A stretch of 33,579 nt of DNA. Source: Cyanobacteriota bacterium (GTDB taxonomy: Bacteria > Acidobacteriota > Vicinamibacteria > Vicinamibacterales > UBA2999). The stretch spans positions 1-33,579 of the forward strand of contig JAIEMQ010000014.1 in the NCBI GenBank assembly GCA_019752015.1, in the 5' to 3' direction. The position numbers were made by a program, and so were the translations under genes. Numbering within the stretch: the first letter of the stretch is position 1; every line of letters begins with the position of its first letter. The notes below the pieces were generated by a model, which did not search any database, had not been told where the DNA came from, and was given only the letters and a program-made list of their open reading frames with translations. Below are positions 15,266 through 22,900 of the stretch, one piece after another.

Positions 15266-15629
15266 GCCGGCAATGGCGAACGATCTCGAAATCCTGACCA
15301 AGCTGAACGACGACTACATTCAGTCGGTGCAGCACTCGAACGTCAGGCGCTTCGATGAGATCCTCGCCGACGATTTTCTCTGCTCGAATCCTGACGGCAC
15401 GCTGATCGATCGCAAGGCGTTCCTCGCACAGACCGCCAAGCCGGTGACGATCAAGAACCTGGAGGCGCACGACGTCAACGTGCGGCTGATGGGCGATTTC
15501 GCGATCATCCATGCGCGGACGAGCTACACGATGGCCGACGGCGCCGAGGGCGGCGGCCGCTACACCGACGTGTGGGCGCGCAGAAATGGGAAGTGGCTCG
15601 CGGTTTCAGCGCATGTGACTCGCAAGTAA
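15192..15629 (+). CDS. secreted NTF2-like (DUF4440/SnoaL-type) protein
   Basis: This 145-residue protein begins with a signal peptide (MRTWALICSLGMLLAASRPA, cleavage near HTQG). The mature part has the cone-shaped NTF2-like pattern: a helix with LNDDYIQSVQHSNVRRFDEILADDF, then NPDGTLIDRKAFLA, then strands NVRLMGDFAIIHARTSYT and YTDVWARRNGKWLAVSAHVT. Such proteins bind small molecules or act as enzymes, but the family name alone gives no reaction. ATG at 15192 lies eight bases after a GGGGG run and within the apparent 3' extension of the Ada/AlkA gene, so 74 bases are shared in different frames. Cotranscription with the repair gene is likely; a shared job is not implied. Confidence 0.85.
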   Translation: MRTWALICSLGMLLAASRPAHTQGRPAMANDLEILTKLNDDYIQSVQHSNVRRFDEILADDFLCSNPDGTLIDRKAFLAQTAKPVTIKNLEAHDVNVRLMGDFAIIHARTSYTMADGAEGGGRYTDVWARRNGKWLAVSAHVTRK

Positions 15630-15639
15630 GATTAGCCAC

Positions 15640-16248
15640 GTGCGCGTGGCCATTGTCGGCGGACCCGGTGTCGGAAAGAGCACGCTGGTCCGCCAGCTCG
15701 CAGACCTGTATCACAACGGAGCCTACGGCGAAGGCGAAAAGGGCGTGTGGGATCCGCGCGTCCTCGAGGACATTGCCGCGGGCCTCAACGCCGTTGGCGT
15801 CACCGAATACTTTGCGCGGCTCTACGACGCGAACTACCGCGATGCGGCGATGCACGACGGGCCGCGGCGGGTGATCTTTTTCGAAGGCGCGCGCATCACG
15901 CTCGAAGCGCACATGGCGGAATATCCGGCCGAAGACCATGCGGCGCTGCGCAAGGTGCTCTCCATCGGCGATGCGTGGAATCCCGATCGCGTCATCGTGC
16001 TGACGTCGAGCACCGACACGATCGAGAAGCACATTCGCATGCGCAATCGCGACCATGAAGACGTCGAGAACATGGTGCGGCGCTTCCGGCTGATCGACGG
16101 CGAGTTCCGGCGCCTGGCGCCGCTTTACGACAACACGATCGTGATCGACCGCGACAGCAAGGAATTCCACGAGCGCGCCGGGCTCCTGAGCATCATCAAG
16201 CTCGCCGGCCTGCCGATGTTCATCGAGATCCCGTACGTGCGCGCCTGA
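15640..16248 (+). CDS. P-loop NTPase, nucleotide/nucleoside kinase-like
   Basis: The 202-residue protein starts MRVAIVGGPGVGKSTL, a strong Walker A. A strand RRVIFFEGAR follows at the usual Walker B place, then RVIVLTSSTDTIEKHIRMRN-RDHE with clustered Arg residues, resembling the lid of small kinases such as deoxynucleoside or adenylate kinase. No DRS motif of deoxynucleoside kinases is seen, so the substrate is open. Start is GTG at 15640, ten bases after the previous stop. The C-terminal 29 bases overlap tail-to-tail with the minus-strand TPR protein gene. I recognise the fold but not the family. Confidence 0.75.
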   Translation: MRVAIVGGPGVGKSTLVRQLADLYHNGAYGEGEKGVWDPRVLEDIAAGLNAVGVTEYFARLYDANYRDAAMHDGPRRVIFFEGARITLEAHMAEYPAEDHAALRKVLSIGDAWNPDRVIVLTSSTDTIEKHIRMRNRDHEDVENMVRRFRLIDGEFRRLAPLYDNTIVIDRDSKEFHERAGLLSIIKLAGLPMFIEIPYVRA

Positions 16249-18667
16249 GGCCTTCTCTCGAGACGTCCGATTCCGGGACGAGCCACAGCGCCTCTGCGAA
16301 ATATTTCGCCGCCTGGGCGCGGTTGCCCGCATTCAATTCCAGCACGCCGAGGTTTTCGTAGGCGGTGCTGTCGTGCGCGTCGAATGACAGCGACTTCTGA
16401 AAGGCCTCGCGGGCGAGATCGAGCTGCCCGAGTTTCGTATAGGCCGCGCCGATCAGATCGTAAGTGGGCGCGTAATTCGGATCGATCGCGATGGCTCGCC
16501 GCGCGTTGGCGACCGCGGTGGTCGCATCGCCATGGAGAAAGGCCGCCGCGGCCGCGTAGTACTCCGTCGACGCCTGATTTGGTGCTGTCTTACGCAGCTC
16601 TGCGACCGCGTTATCAAGAGGCACCGTGTCACCTGCATCCGCATACAGCGAGGCCAGCTGCGCAACCCCGAGCGGCGATTTCGCGGCAGCTTCCCGCGCG
16701 ATGGCGATTGCATCATCACGCCTGTCGTCGGCGGCGAGCAGCTTCGATCGCGCAACCATCGCGTCGGCGCTGTCGGCATTGCCGATGGCCTTAAGAGCCT
16801 GCGCAGGCTTCTTCAGAATCAACGCAGTCTTGACCAGGCCTTCGAGCGCCGCCGAATCGGAGGGATCTTCTTCGATCGCGCGCTCGAAGTCCTCCATGGC
16901 GACTTGAAAATGATCGGCGCCGAACAGCATGGCGGCGCGGTTCCTGAAGAGTCCCGCGACAGCATGACCGGACGAAAACAACGGGCGAATCGCAGGGCCG
17001 TCGCCCGCCCGGCGGCGATGAATCTCGCGCGGCGCGGTGAATTCGAGGGTGAGGCGGTCATCGGTGAAGATCGGCGCTCCAGCGGTGTATGCAGCCAGAT
17101 CTTGGGGACGCCCGATCATCAGCGACGTAATTGAACCGGGGTCGAGCGCTCGAATGCTTGTGAGATCGGCGGACACCTCCGTCCGCTTCATCCGATCGGC
17201 CACGCGCGCCATCTCGGGCGCCCGCTCGTCTGTCGTCGCCAGCATCAGCACGTCGTTCGTGCCGACGAGCCAGACGGTGGCGTACGGGTACACGGAATTG
17301 AAGGTGGCAACGACCGACTTCAAGTCCGCATCGCTGATGTTGTAGGCGTTTACCCACTGGCAGATCACGCCGCCGGGCGCCAGCCGCTCACGGGCGCTTT
17401 CGAAAAACTCCTTCGTGAATAGCGACGACACGCCGGCGATCCATGGATTCGACGGCTCCGAGACGATCACGTCGTACTTGCGATCGGAGAGCGCCAGATG
17501 CGATCGGCCATCGCCGATGATCAGGTTCGTGCGCGGATCAGCAAGGGCGTTGCGATTTTCGTTCTTGAAAAACGCCGACGCCTCAACGACCTCCGGCGAG
17601 ATCTCCACGACATCGGCGCGCTCGATCGGATGCGTCAGCGCCGCGCCAACGGTCATGCCGCTGCCGAGACCGAGGATGAAGACCTGCTTCGGCTCGCGGT
17701 GCAGCATCAGCGGAATGTGCGCGATCAGCTTCTGTGTCAGCATGTCGCCGCGATTCGACGCATCCGTCTTGCCGTCCACCGCCAGCGTGGTCGTGCCGGT
17801 GAGCCTCTTCACGGACACGGTCGCGGCCGCGCCCTCCTTGTAATAGAGCAGCTCGCCCGCCTTCAACTGCGTCTCGAGATCGAGATCCTTCGGCACATAC
17901 GGCGCGTACATGTAAGCGCCCGATGCGAGCAGCTCGCGATCCCAGCCGGGGCTGGTGACGACAAGCACGATCGCAACCGCGGCGGTAACCAGTCCTGCGA
18001 CGCGCGATGTGCCCGTCACAGCGCCGGAAAAGATCAACACGGCCGCGCACGCGATCAGGCACCCGCTCACGATCCACAGCGTCGGCGGCGACGTCCCTTC
18101 GGTTCGATCGGTCATCAATACCGCGAGCACACACAGCGCCGCGATCGTCGTGCCGGCCATCGCGACATAGATCGTTGCCCGCATCCCGATCGACGGAATC
18201 AAAACGAACCCCGCGAGCATCGATCCGATCGCCGCGCCAACCGTGTTCACGAAATACAGCCGGCTGCTCTCCTTCGCCGGCTCGCTCGATGCGCGCGCGA
18301 ACCAGCGGATCGCCATCGGGAACGTGGCGCCAAGCGCGATCGCCGGCACCATCACCATGAAGATGCAGCTGACAATGCGAATGAATTCGAACCACGCGCC
18401 GCCGGCGCCGTTGTCGTACGCCGATCGCAGCGCCGGGGTGAACAGCGACAACTCGATCGGCAGCAGCAGCGCGCAAATCACCACGGCGATTTCGAGGGCG
18501 ATGTAGGCCTGCAGGCAGCGGCGCGGAGTCCACGACGAAGCAGCGCGGCCGCCGGCCGCGGCGCCGATGGCGAGTCCGCCGAGAAATGCCGCGACGACGG
18601 CGCTGGCGGCGGCGGTCGTGTGGCCGAGGTAAAGGGTCAGCAGTCGCGTCCAGGTCACCTCATACAC
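16220..18667 (-). CDS. fused membrane / spermidine-synthase-like / TPR protein (5' frameshift)
   Basis: The open frame gives 815 residues. Residues 1-270 contain about seven or eight membrane segments. A class I methyltransferase-like spermidine synthase domain follows (about 325-460): VFILGLGSGMTVGAALTHP, VVEISPEV, NLIIGDGRSHL and VIVSEPSNPWIAG. The last 240 residues carry TPR-like repeats (AMEDFERAIEEDPSD, ARRAIAIDPNYAPTYDLIG and KSLSFDAHDSTAYENLG). Such fusions are common in environmental genomes, and aminopropyl transfer has not been shown for most. The frame opens at a GTG coding VYEVTWTRLL, which in relatives is preceded by a segment like FLLSGLAGL. Exactly such a segment is found upstream in another frame, so one base seems to be missing near 18670. 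The 3' end overlaps the P-loop NTPase gene by 29 bases. Confidence 0.85.
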   Translation of the reverse strand: MYEVTWTRLLTLYLGHTTAAASAVVAAFLGGLAIGAAAGGRAASSWTPRRCLQAYIALEIAVVICALLLPIELSLFTPALRSAYDNGAGGAWFEFIRIVSCIFMVMVPAIALGATFPMAIRWFARASSEPAKESSRLYFVNTVGAAIGSMLAGFVLIPSIGMRATIYVAMAGTTIAALCVLAVLMTDRTEGTSPPTLWIVSGCLIACAAVLIFSGAVTGTSRVAGLVTAAVAIVLVVTSPGWDRELLASGAYMYAPYVPKDLDLETQLKAGELLYYKEGAAATVSVKRLTGTTTLAVDGKTDASNRGDMLTQKLIAHIPLMLHREPKQVFILGLGSGMTVGAALTHPIERADVVEISPEVVEASAFFKNENRNALADPRTNLIIGDGRSHLALSDRKYDVIVSEPSNPWIAGVSSLFTKEFFESARERLAPGGVICQWVNAYNISDADLKSVVATFNSVYPYATVWLVGTNDVLMLATTDERAPEMARVADRMKRTEVSADLTSIRALDPGSITSLMIGRPQDLAAYTAGAPIFTDDRLTLEFTAPREIHRRRAGDGPAIRPLFSSGHAVAGLFRNRAAMLFGADHFQVAMEDFERAIEEDPSDSAALEGLVKTALILKKPAQALKAIGNADSADAMVARSKLLAADDRRDDAIAIAREAAAKSPLGVAQLASLYADAGDTVPLDNAVAELRKTAPNQASTEYYAAAAAFLHGDATTAVANARRAIAIDPNYAPTYDLIGAAYTKLGQLDLAREAFQKSLSFDAHDSTAYENLGVLELNAGNRAQAAKYFAEALWLVPESDVSREGLRRARTGSR

Positions 18668-18720
18668 CGGCCCGCCAAGCCCGAGCAGGTGTAGGCCAGC
18701 AGAAACAACAGCGAAGTCAC
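18668..18720 (-). pseudogene. out-of-frame first TM of the spermidine-synthase-like gene
   Basis: From GTG at 18720 one reads TSLLFLLAYTCSGLAG, a perfect fit to the first membrane segment of this family. It is followed by a stop after RCMR. The continuation VYEVTW is in another frame, reachable by adding one base at about 18668-18672. Either the gene is frameshifted or the sequence has an error. Confidence 0.65.
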
Positions 18721-18755
18721 GTCAACAGGGTACCGCGATTGCAGATGACCTTCCC

Positions 18756-19913
18756 ATGGCAGAGTCGACACCCGTATCAGTGCAGCCTTTGAGTCAGCGA
18801 ATGGAAACACTGGCCGCGTTGGAACCCAGTCCGTTTCCAGTGATCAGCCTGTACCTCAGCCTCACGGCGGATCAAAACAGCAGGGAGAACTGGGATCAGT
18901 TCGTCCGCAAGGTCTTCAACGAGCGCGGCAAGGCACTGCGCGTTGACTCGCCCGAGCGCGGCAGCTTCGACAAGGATGCCGAGCGCATCCGGCAGTATCT
19001 CGACCAGCCGCGCGATGCGGCCTGCCGGGGACTCGCGATCTTCGCGAGCTCGGGCTCCGAGCTGTTCGAGGCCATTCCGCTCGAGACAGAGTTCGACGAT
19101 CACTGGATGTTCGTCGGCTCCGTGCCGCATCTGTATCCGCTGGCCAAGCTGATCGACAGCTACCCGCGATACGTGTCGGTGATGCTCGACACCAACCGGG
19201 CGCGCATTGTCGTGTCCAGCCTGGCGGCGGCGGAACGCGAAGCCGAAATCAAGAGCGACAAGACGCGCCGCACGTCGAAGGGCGGCTGGTCGCAGGCGCG
19301 CTATCAGCGCCGCGCCGACAACGTCCACATGCATCACATGAAGGAAGTCGTCGACACGCTCGACAAGATCGTGCGCGAAGAGAACATCAATCAGATCGTG
19401 ATCGCCGCCGATGAGAACGTGCTGCCGAAGCTCAAGGAACAGATGCCGGCGCACCTCGCCGAGAAGATCGTCGACACCGTGACACTGCAGCGCCACGGCG
19501 CCGCCGGCGATGCGATGCTCGAAACGACCTTCGATGCCATCCGCGCCAGGGACGCAGAGTCCGACGTCGAAAAAGTCCAGGAGCTGATGGACGAATGGCA
19601 GGGATCGGGTCTCGGCGTGACGGGCCCTGAAGCGACGCTGAGCGCCTTCGAGCTCGGCCAGGTCGAGGAACTCATCATCACCGGATCCGTCGACACGCTG
19701 AAACCGGTGCAGAAGCTGCCCGAGACGGCCGCCGCCGAAATGACGGCGGAAACATCGGCGGCGAATGCATCGATCGACGAAGCGCGGCTCAAACTGTCCG
19801 CAGAACTCATCAAACGCGCGCAAACGACTGCCGCCCGCATCCGCTTCATCGAGGATGCCGCCCTGCTTCAAGAGGTCGGCGGCGTCGGCGCACTGTTACG
19901 GTTCCGCATATGA
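18756..19913 (+). CDS. eRF1-like protein of the bacterial baeRF/Vms1 group
   Basis: The 385-residue soluble protein has a layout like bacterial archaeo-eukaryotic release factor homologues (baeRF). An N-terminal domain contains FPVISLYLSLTADQ. A middle RNase H-like domain contains RYVSVMLDTNRARIVVSS, then a loop KGGWSQARYQRR near residue 176 that stands where Vms1/eRF1 proteins carry their GxQ-type catalytic loop. A C-terminal domain contains ELGQVEELIITG and ends VGGVGALLRFRI. Vms1 cleaves peptidyl-tRNA on stalled ribosomes; a similar ribosome-rescue role here is inference. ATG at 18756 opens only 35 bases from the divergent GTG at 18720. The four-base ATGA overlap with the next gene indicates translational coupling. 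Confidence 0.75.
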   Translation: MAESTPVSVQPLSQRMETLAALEPSPFPVISLYLSLTADQNSRENWDQFVRKVFNERGKALRVDSPERGSFDKDAERIRQYLDQPRDAACRGLAIFASSGSELFEAIPLETEFDDHWMFVGSVPHLYPLAKLIDSYPRYVSVMLDTNRARIVVSSLAAAEREAEIKSDKTRRTSKGGWSQARYQRRADNVHMHHMKEVVDTLDKIVREENINQIVIAADENVLPKLKEQMPAHLAEKIVDTVTLQRHGAAGDAMLETTFDAIRARDAESDVEKVQELMDEWQGSGLGVTGPEATLSAFELGQVEELIITGSVDTLKPVQKLPETAAAEMTAETSAANASIDEARLKLSAELIKRAQTTAARIRFIEDAALLQEVGGVGALLRFRI

Positions 19914-20164
19914 GCAAACACAACAAAGTCAATCGGGATGCCTACACGCAGCGCGGCCGGCTGACGCCGGACGAAGCCGCGCGCGAGCGCATGAAGCAGG
20001 TGCAGGCCGGGTCGACGCGACAGATGGAAGGCCGTCCGCACTCGGAGTTCAAAGCCACGACGTCAGGCGACGCGGAAACTGATCCTGCTGATGAGACGGA
20101 CGACGAGCCCGTGACAGACGAAGACAATCTGGACGACGAGAGCGACGGCAGCACCAGTAAGTGA
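19910..20164 (+). CDS. 84-residue acidic disordered protein
   Basis: The product starts with a basic half (SKHNKVNRDAYTQRGRLTPDEAARERMKQ) and ends in a strongly acidic tail rich in Asp, Glu, Thr and Ser (DETDDEPVTDEDNLDDESDG). No hydrophobic core is seen, so it is probably disordered. The start ATG overlaps the stop of the eRF1-like gene by four bases. Conserved coupling would support a functional link, perhaps binding to the ribosome or to the eRF1-like protein, but that is only suggested by position. I do not recognise the family. Confidence 0.7.
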   Translation: MSKHNKVNRDAYTQRGRLTPDEAARERMKQVQAGSTRQMEGRPHSEFKATTSGDAETDPADETDDEPVTDEDNLDDESDGSTSK

Positions 20165-20186
20165 GCCTGTCTCGCCGAAGCGCGAA

Positions 20187-20237
20187 TTGTTTTTGCGCGA
20201 AGCGGAATAGAATGACCACCGCCCCGCGGAGCGGGGC
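20187..20237 (+). promoter_or_regulatory. possible promoter and 5' hairpin for the metalloprotease
   Basis: TTGTTT (20187-20192) and TAGAAT (20208-20213) are spaced by 15 bases, weakly sigma-70-like. A perfect stem GCCCCGC/GCGGGGC with a GGA loop (20221-20237) would lie at the very 5' end of the transcript and might stabilise it. The ribosome binding site AGAGG (20246-20250) precedes ATG at 20261. Confidence 0.35.
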
Positions 20238-20260
20238 CAAGTAACAGAGGTGGTCAAACG

Positions 20261-22900
20261 ATGTTGAAGAAGTCAGTCCTGCTCGTCGGCACCCTGATGC
20301 TGGCGAGCCCAATCCTCTACGCGCAACAACAGCAACAGGCACCCGGTCCGGTCCGGACCGTCGACGAGCGCACGTCGGGAATGAAAAAGCTCGACGGCTA
20401 CTTCCCGCTCTACTGGGATGAGCGCACCGGCGGGATGTTCCTCGAGATTCCGCGGCTCGATACCGAGTTCCTGTTCAACACCGGACTCTCGGCCGGCCTC
20501 GGCTCCAACGACATTGGTCTCGATCGCGGCGGCGGCGGCGGCAGCCGCGTGGTCCGCTTCGAGCGCGTCGGCCCGCGCGTGATGATGGTGCAGGGCAACC
20601 AGTCGTTCCGATCGAGCAGCAAGAATCCGCTCGAGAGAAAATCGGTCGAGGATTCGTTCGCGAAGTCGATCATCTGGGGCTTCGCCGTCGAGGCCGAGTC
20701 GCCGGGCCGCATCCTCGTGAACGCGACCGACTTCTTCATGCGCGATCTGGTGAATGCCGCGCCGCGTCTGCGCCCGGGCAACTACAGCGTTGACCGCACG
20801 CGCAGCGCGTTCTATCTGCCGAACACGCGCAACTTCCCGAAGAACACCGAGGTCGACATGACCTTGACCTTCGTCCAGGGTCCGGCCGGCGGTGCTGGTG
20901 GCGGCGGCGGTGGCGGCGGCGGCCCGACCCAAGGCCCGGCGCCCATCGGCGCGGGCGGCGGCGGTGGTGGCGGCGGCGGATTCGGCGGCGGCCTGTTTTC
21001 AGGATCCGTCGGCAGCGTCACGCCTTCGCCCGACGCGGTGACGATGCGCGAGCATGCATCGTTCGTGGAGCTGCCGGATGCCTCGACGTTCCAGCCGCGC
21101 AACGACGATCCGCGCGCCGGCTACGGCGGCCTGACGTTCGTGGATTACAGCCAGCCGATTGGCGAGCCGATCCAGTTCCGCTACATCCGCCGTCATCGCC
21201 TGCAGAAGAAGGATCCGAACGCGGCGATCAGCGAGCCGATCAAGCCGATCCAGTACTGGGTTGATTCCGGCGCGCCGGAAGATGTGAAGAAGGCGCTCGT
21301 CGAAGGCGCCAGCTGGTGGAACGAGGCGTTCGAGGCGGCGGGCTTCCGCAACGCCTTCAAGGTCGACGTGCTGCCGGCGGATGCCGATCCAATGGACATC
21401 CGCTACAACATGATCAACTGGGTCCATCGCTCGACCCGCGGCTGGAGCTCGGGTGGATCGGTTTCCGATCCGCGCACCGGCGAGATCATCAAGGCGACCG
21501 TCACGCTCGGATCGCTGCGCGATCGCCAGGACTACATGATCTTCGAGGGCCTGCTGTCGCCGTACGTCAATGGCGACGAGCGTCCCGCGGTGCTTTACGA
21601 GACGGCGCTGAAGCGCATCCGCCAGTTGTCGGCGCACGAGGTCGGCCACACGCTCGGCCTCGGCCACAACTACTACGACAGCAACAAGGGCTGGGTGTCG
21701 GTGATGGACTATCCGCATCCGCTCGAAGTGCTGAACGAAGACGGCACGATCGATCTGTCGAAGGCCTACGAGCAGAAGATTGGGCTGTGGGACAAGATCG
21801 CGATCAACTACGGTTACCGGCAGTTCCCCGCCGGCACCGACGAAAAGACGGCGCTGACGAAGATCCTCACCGACGCGTGGGGCGAGGACCTGCGCTACTA
21901 CACCAACCAGGACACCGACATTCATCCGAAGGTCGAACAGTGGTCGAACGGCGTCAACCAGGAGGTCGAGTTGACGCGCCTGATGCGGCTGCGCCGCGCC
22001 GCGCTCAATCGCATCGGCCTCAACACGATCCGCAAGGGCGTGCCGACGGTCATGATCGAAGAGCCGCTCGTGCCGATCTACATGTATCACCGCTACGCGG
22101 TGGAAGGCGCTTCGTCGATGATCGCCGGCCAGGACTTCACCTACGCGTTCCGCGGCGACAGCACCACGCCGGTGGAGTGGGTGAACGGCGAGATGCAGCG
22201 CAAGGCGATCGATGCGCTGTCGGCGACGTTGAAGCCGAGCGAGCTGACGATCCCGAAGAAGATCCTCGATCTGCTGCCGCCGCGGCCGCCAGGCTACGGC
22301 ATGCATCGCGAGCTGTTCCCGCGCACGACCGGTGAAGGATTCGATCCGATCAATCCGGCATCGATCGCCGCCGAAGTCACGATCGGCTTCATCCTGCAGC
22401 CCGATCGCGCGGCGCGCATGGTCGCGCAGAACGCGATCGATCAGTCACTGCCGGGTCTCGGTGAAGTCATCGATCGCCTGATCAGGGCGACGTTCGATCA
22501 GCCGACGTCGGGCACGTACGAAGCGGAGGTGCGGCGCGCCACCGAGCGCGTGCTCGTCGATCGCGTGATGTGGCTGGCGCAGTCGGCGCCGAACGCGCAG
22601 GTCCGCGCCATCGCCGCGCTGAAGCTCGATCGCATGCGCGCGCGTTCGGCAACCGCCGGCGCCGCCGCGACAATGGCGGAGGGCGAACGCGCCCATCGCA
22701 ACCTGCTGGCCGCCGACATCAAGCGCTTCCTCGAGCGCCCCGTCGTCGATCAGATGGGCGGCCGCATTGTTCCGCCGTCACCGGCGCCGCCCGGCGCGCC
22801 GATCGGCGACATGGGCCAGAACTGGCTGGCGCGTCCCTCGCAGTGCGAATGGGATGAGGTCAGTCCGGAGATGTGGCTGCACTACGTGCCGCAGCAGTGA
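20261..22900 (+). CDS. secreted DUF5117/DUF4953-type zinc metalloprotease
   Basis: The 879-residue protein has a signal peptide (MLKKSVLLVGTLMLASPILY, then AQQQQQ). The N-terminal half carries the DUF5117-type segment (GYFPLYWDERTGGMFLEIPR, VRFERVGPRVMMV). A zinc site H459-E460-V-G-H463-T-L-G-L-G-H469 follows, a metzincin-type HExxHxxGxxH, with SVMDYPHP downstream as the likely Met-turn. The C-terminal region resembles DUF4953. It probably acts outside the cytoplasm as a peptidase; the substrate is unknown. A glycine-rich insert (about residues 207-248) sits in the N-terminal half and is coded by GGC-rich DNA. The 3' end overlaps the minus-strand symporter gene by 41 bases. Confidence 0.92.
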   Translation: MLKKSVLLVGTLMLASPILYAQQQQQAPGPVRTVDERTSGMKKLDGYFPLYWDERTGGMFLEIPRLDTEFLFNTGLSAGLGSNDIGLDRGGGGGSRVVRFERVGPRVMMVQGNQSFRSSSKNPLERKSVEDSFAKSIIWGFAVEAESPGRILVNATDFFMRDLVNAAPRLRPGNYSVDRTRSAFYLPNTRNFPKNTEVDMTLTFVQGPAGGAGGGGGGGGGPTQGPAPIGAGGGGGGGGGFGGGLFSGSVGSVTPSPDAVTMREHASFVELPDASTFQPRNDDPRAGYGGLTFVDYSQPIGEPIQFRYIRRHRLQKKDPNAAISEPIKPIQYWVDSGAPEDVKKALVEGASWWNEAFEAAGFRNAFKVDVLPADADPMDIRYNMINWVHRSTRGWSSGGSVSDPRTGEIIKATVTLGSLRDRQDYMIFEGLLSPYVNGDERPAVLYETALKRIRQLSAHEVGHTLGLGHNYYDSNKGWVSVMDYPHPLEVLNEDGTIDLSKAYEQKIGLWDKIAINYGYRQFPAGTDEKTALTKILTDAWGEDLRYYTNQDTDIHPKVEQWSNGVNQEVELTRLMRLRRAALNRIGLNTIRKGVPTVMIEEPLVPIYMYHRYAVEGASSMIAGQDFTYAFRGDSTTPVEWVNGEMQRKAIDALSATLKPSELTIPKKILDLLPPRPPGYGMHRELFPRTTGEGFDPINPASIAAEVTIGFILQPDRAARMVAQNAIDQSLPGLGEVIDRLIRATFDQPTSGTYEAEVRRATERVLVDRVMWLAQSAPNAQVRAIAALKLDRMRARSATAGAAATMAEGERAHRNLLAADIKRFLERPVVDQMGGRIVPPSPAPPGAPIGDMGQNWLARPSQCEWDEVSPEMWLHYVPQQ

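Noticed and set aside
20883-21000. Repeat-rich GGC segment considered as a possible CRISPR or VNTR
   Set aside because: No regular spacer pattern. It is a coding Gly-rich region in frame with the metalloprotease.
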